A stretch of DNA of 7,172 nucleotides from Prevotella sp. UBA1705 (lineage in GTDB: Bacteria; Bacteroidota; Bacteroidia; Bacteroidales; Bacteroidaceae): NCBI GenBank assembly GCA_002317385.1, contig DCJH01000022.1, positions 51,693 through 58,864 on the forward strand, written 5' to 3'. Shown here one piece after another: positions 6,801 to 7,172 of this stretch. Position numbers and translations under genes: made by a program. The first letter of the stretch is position 1, and every line of letters begins with the position of its first letter. The notes beneath the pieces were generated by a model. It had not been told where the DNA came from. It searched no databases and saw nothing but the letters and a program-made list of their open reading frames with translations.

Positions 6801-6997
6801 AAAATAGGTTGTTTGTCTTTTCGGGCGATAATATAGTCAGGCTTACCACATTTTTGTCCTTTTGGCTCATTGATAACCGTGAGCTTAGGAAGCAAGGCGC
6901 ATAGGAAATCTTCCAATGCCGAACGATAGCTATATTCGGTAGCACTTCCAGTTTGAAAAATCTGGTCTATCTTCTTGATATATTCTTTATAGGTCAT
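3851..6997 (-). CDS. Nuclease-methyltransferase fusion with type ISP-like target recognition (type IIG-like restriction-modification enzyme)
   Basis: This 1048-residue enzyme should both methylate adenine at its recognition site, using S-adenosylmethionine, and cut unmodified DNA. Residues 20-110 carry a PD-(D/E)xK nuclease: E29, GKPDY with D54, and FFIETKD with E69 and K71. Residues 150-310 are helical. The methyltransferase follows: GVFYTPQPVVGYI (320-332, motif X), ILDPATGTGTFL (386-397, SAM-binding motif I), and GNPPY (506-510, catalytic motif IV NPPY of N6-adenine enzymes). The segment NLHGNGNRHE (601-610), PDGSKDENVFDI (613-624), YRPFD (779-783) and DYIYAVLYSP...FPRIPYP (894-923) matches the C-terminal part of type ISP enzymes such as LlaGI/LlaBIII. 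Those are about 1,570 residues and carry a helicase; here there is no Walker A or DEAD/DEAH box, so the layout is closer to type IIG/IIL. Positions 4440-5400, covering much of the recognition region, are about 27-35% G+C against 43-50% on either side. It is the first gene of a three-gene operon. Confidence 0.92.
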   Translation of the reverse strand: MTYKEYIKKIDQIFQTGSATEYSYRSALEDFLCALLPKLTVINEPKGQKCGKPDYIIARKDKQPIFFIETKDVGDNDLDGRSVNKEQFDRYKASLSHIIFSDYLDFHFYENGQLVERIVLGEFGNGHYRLKEENAEKFISTIHRFAEAKVQPVTSAVKLAEIMAGKARLLKYAISQALNEEKDTYDNQQLWDLYEAFREILIHDIEHEKFADMYAQTIAYGLFGARLHDKTPENFTRQEAVGLIPKSNPFLRYLFNSVAGIDLDERVAWIVDDLVATFGATDLQKVMKQYRTNKQHNDPLIHFYEDFLKFYDPEQRKNMGVFYTPQPVVGYIVRAVDEVLRNEFGITRGLADSAKQSFEVTVEQGYDRRHKDNLKRVTKQIHRVQILDPATGTGTFLAEVVNTIHDEITKKNAGIWQEYVEKDLIPRLNGFEIIMASYAIAHLKLDMVLQDTGYEHMSDARFNVFLTNSLEEGTLDSRSFFLKALSEEARRASTVKLERPVMVMVGNPPYSGESQNKGTWIMDKMLDYKKEPGGNATLQERNPKWLNDDYVKFIRLAQDYIERNEKGVIGFINPHGFLDNPTFRGMRWNLLRTFDKIYTINLHGNGNRHEMCPDGSKDENVFDILQGVSINIFVKTNQKINNSLGKVFYADLWGRRNEKYEFLDQHNLSDTDFQEVEIKTPMYYFIPKDYSLYEEYEAGFAINDLFIVNSVGMVTSKDSYLVCSTTSDVHNRIADLLNMEKNTFLSKYGLRESSDWKYIKAKNDVGDSLSPSKIIPYFYRPFDIKYIYYTGRAGGLAVRPRYDVQRHLLHSDNYSLLTCRQCISDNWSLVSVSKYIIDSCTVSNKTKECSYTFPLYVYQSDLGKDKRVPNFSSDVLNKIEKGLGESVEPLELFDYIYAVLYSPSYRQRYQEYLKSDFPRIPYPQIENYHELVKLGGQLRKLHLMEGIEEWDSAVGFPSAEGHGVINALRYEEESERVYINEKQYFSHVPILAWNLYIGGYQPAQKWLKDRQGASLTPQDVEHYEQMIFALSETVRLMELVDSKMNLPE

Positions 6998-7018
6998 GGC
7001 AAAGTGGATTGATTTTGT

Positions 7019-7056
7019 TCATAAACAAAGTTACAAAAAAATAAACATAACTAACA
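7019..7056 (-). promoter_or_regulatory. Bacteroidota-type promoter of the restriction operon
   Basis: On the minus strand TAACTTTG (7033-7026) is an exact match to the -7 box TAnnTTTG. At the usual spacing the -33 position reads TGTT (7056-7053), a weak match to TTTG. Transcription would begin around 7019, giving a short leader of about 20 bases before the ATG at 6997. The only box this good in the window lies directly before the enzyme gene, with none in the 29- and 13-base gaps after it. Confidence 0.6.
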
Positions 7057-7137
7057 TATTTTTGCCCTGTTTTTTTTGTGTGCTCAAAAAATTTTATCTC
7101 TCTATATTATTATTGCCGAAATTGATAGAACAAAGGG

Positions 7138-7172
7138 ATTTTGTTACATTGTTACAAAATTACATTGTTACA
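7138..7172. repeat. Direct repeat TTACATTGTTACA and overlapping inverted repeat upstream of the operon
   Basis: TTACATTGTTACA occurs at 7144-7156 and again at 7160-7172, a 16-base period. The first copy overlaps an inverted repeat, ATTTTGT (7138-7144) with ACAAAAT (7154-7160). They lie about 105 bases upstream of the promoter box, at the window edge, and could continue beyond it. They may be operators for the restriction operon or for a gene outside the window. The rest of 6998-7172 holds no gene. Confidence 0.6.

Noticed and set aside
3851..6997. Classical type ISP or type I restriction enzyme, or BREX PglX
   Set aside because: No helicase motifs, no separate specificity or translocase genes, and no BREX core genes in the window; the N-terminal nuclease favours a type IIG-like layout.
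6998..7172. RNA gene or small ORF upstream of the operon
   Set aside because: The stretch is AT-rich with promoter and repeat elements only; I found no cloverleaf, RNA motif or plausible reading frame.

Overview
The window looks like a Bacteroidota chromosome, most likely Prevotella or a close relative. This is inferred from three things: protein families typical of that phylum (a VirE-N/BT4734-type primase-polymerase-like protein and a DUF3127-like protein), promoter boxes of the Bacteroidota form TAnnTTTG, and start codons preceded by A-rich sequence rather than a Shine-Dalgarno site. Every convincing gene lies on the minus strand, so the window reads right to left.

Right and centre (about 1790-7172): an AT-rich three-gene operon. 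A TAACTTTG promoter box near 7030 precedes a 1048-residue restriction-modification enzyme. It combines an N-terminal PD-(D/E)xK nuclease, an adenine methyltransferase core and a C-terminal target-recognition region like that of type ISP enzymes, but has no helicase. After 29 bases comes a 311-residue protein I do not recognise, and after a further 13 bases a 310-residue, mostly helical protein I do not recognise either. A 13-bp perfect hairpin followed by a T-rich stretch then closes the unit. The tight spacing suggests one transcript. The likely job is defence against foreign DNA, with the two unknown proteins as accessory, regulatory or effector subunits. This trio is the best candidate here for an undescribed system.

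Left (1-1707): sequence of quite different composition (about two-thirds G+C in a sampled line, against 25-30% in the operon). It holds an 87-residue DUF3127-like protein, an unrecognised 100-residue protein, and the first 226 residues of a VirE-N/BT4734-type primase-like protein that runs off the left edge. The order suggests a small DNA-replication or mobile-element module. The 391 bases before the primase-like gene hold no gene but carry unusual arrays of an 8-9-base GGAGTTAA unit, each run ending in GACATATGT or a variant.

The sharp composition change near 1770-1800 suggests that the restriction operon was acquired horizontally, or lies beside a genomic region with a different history.
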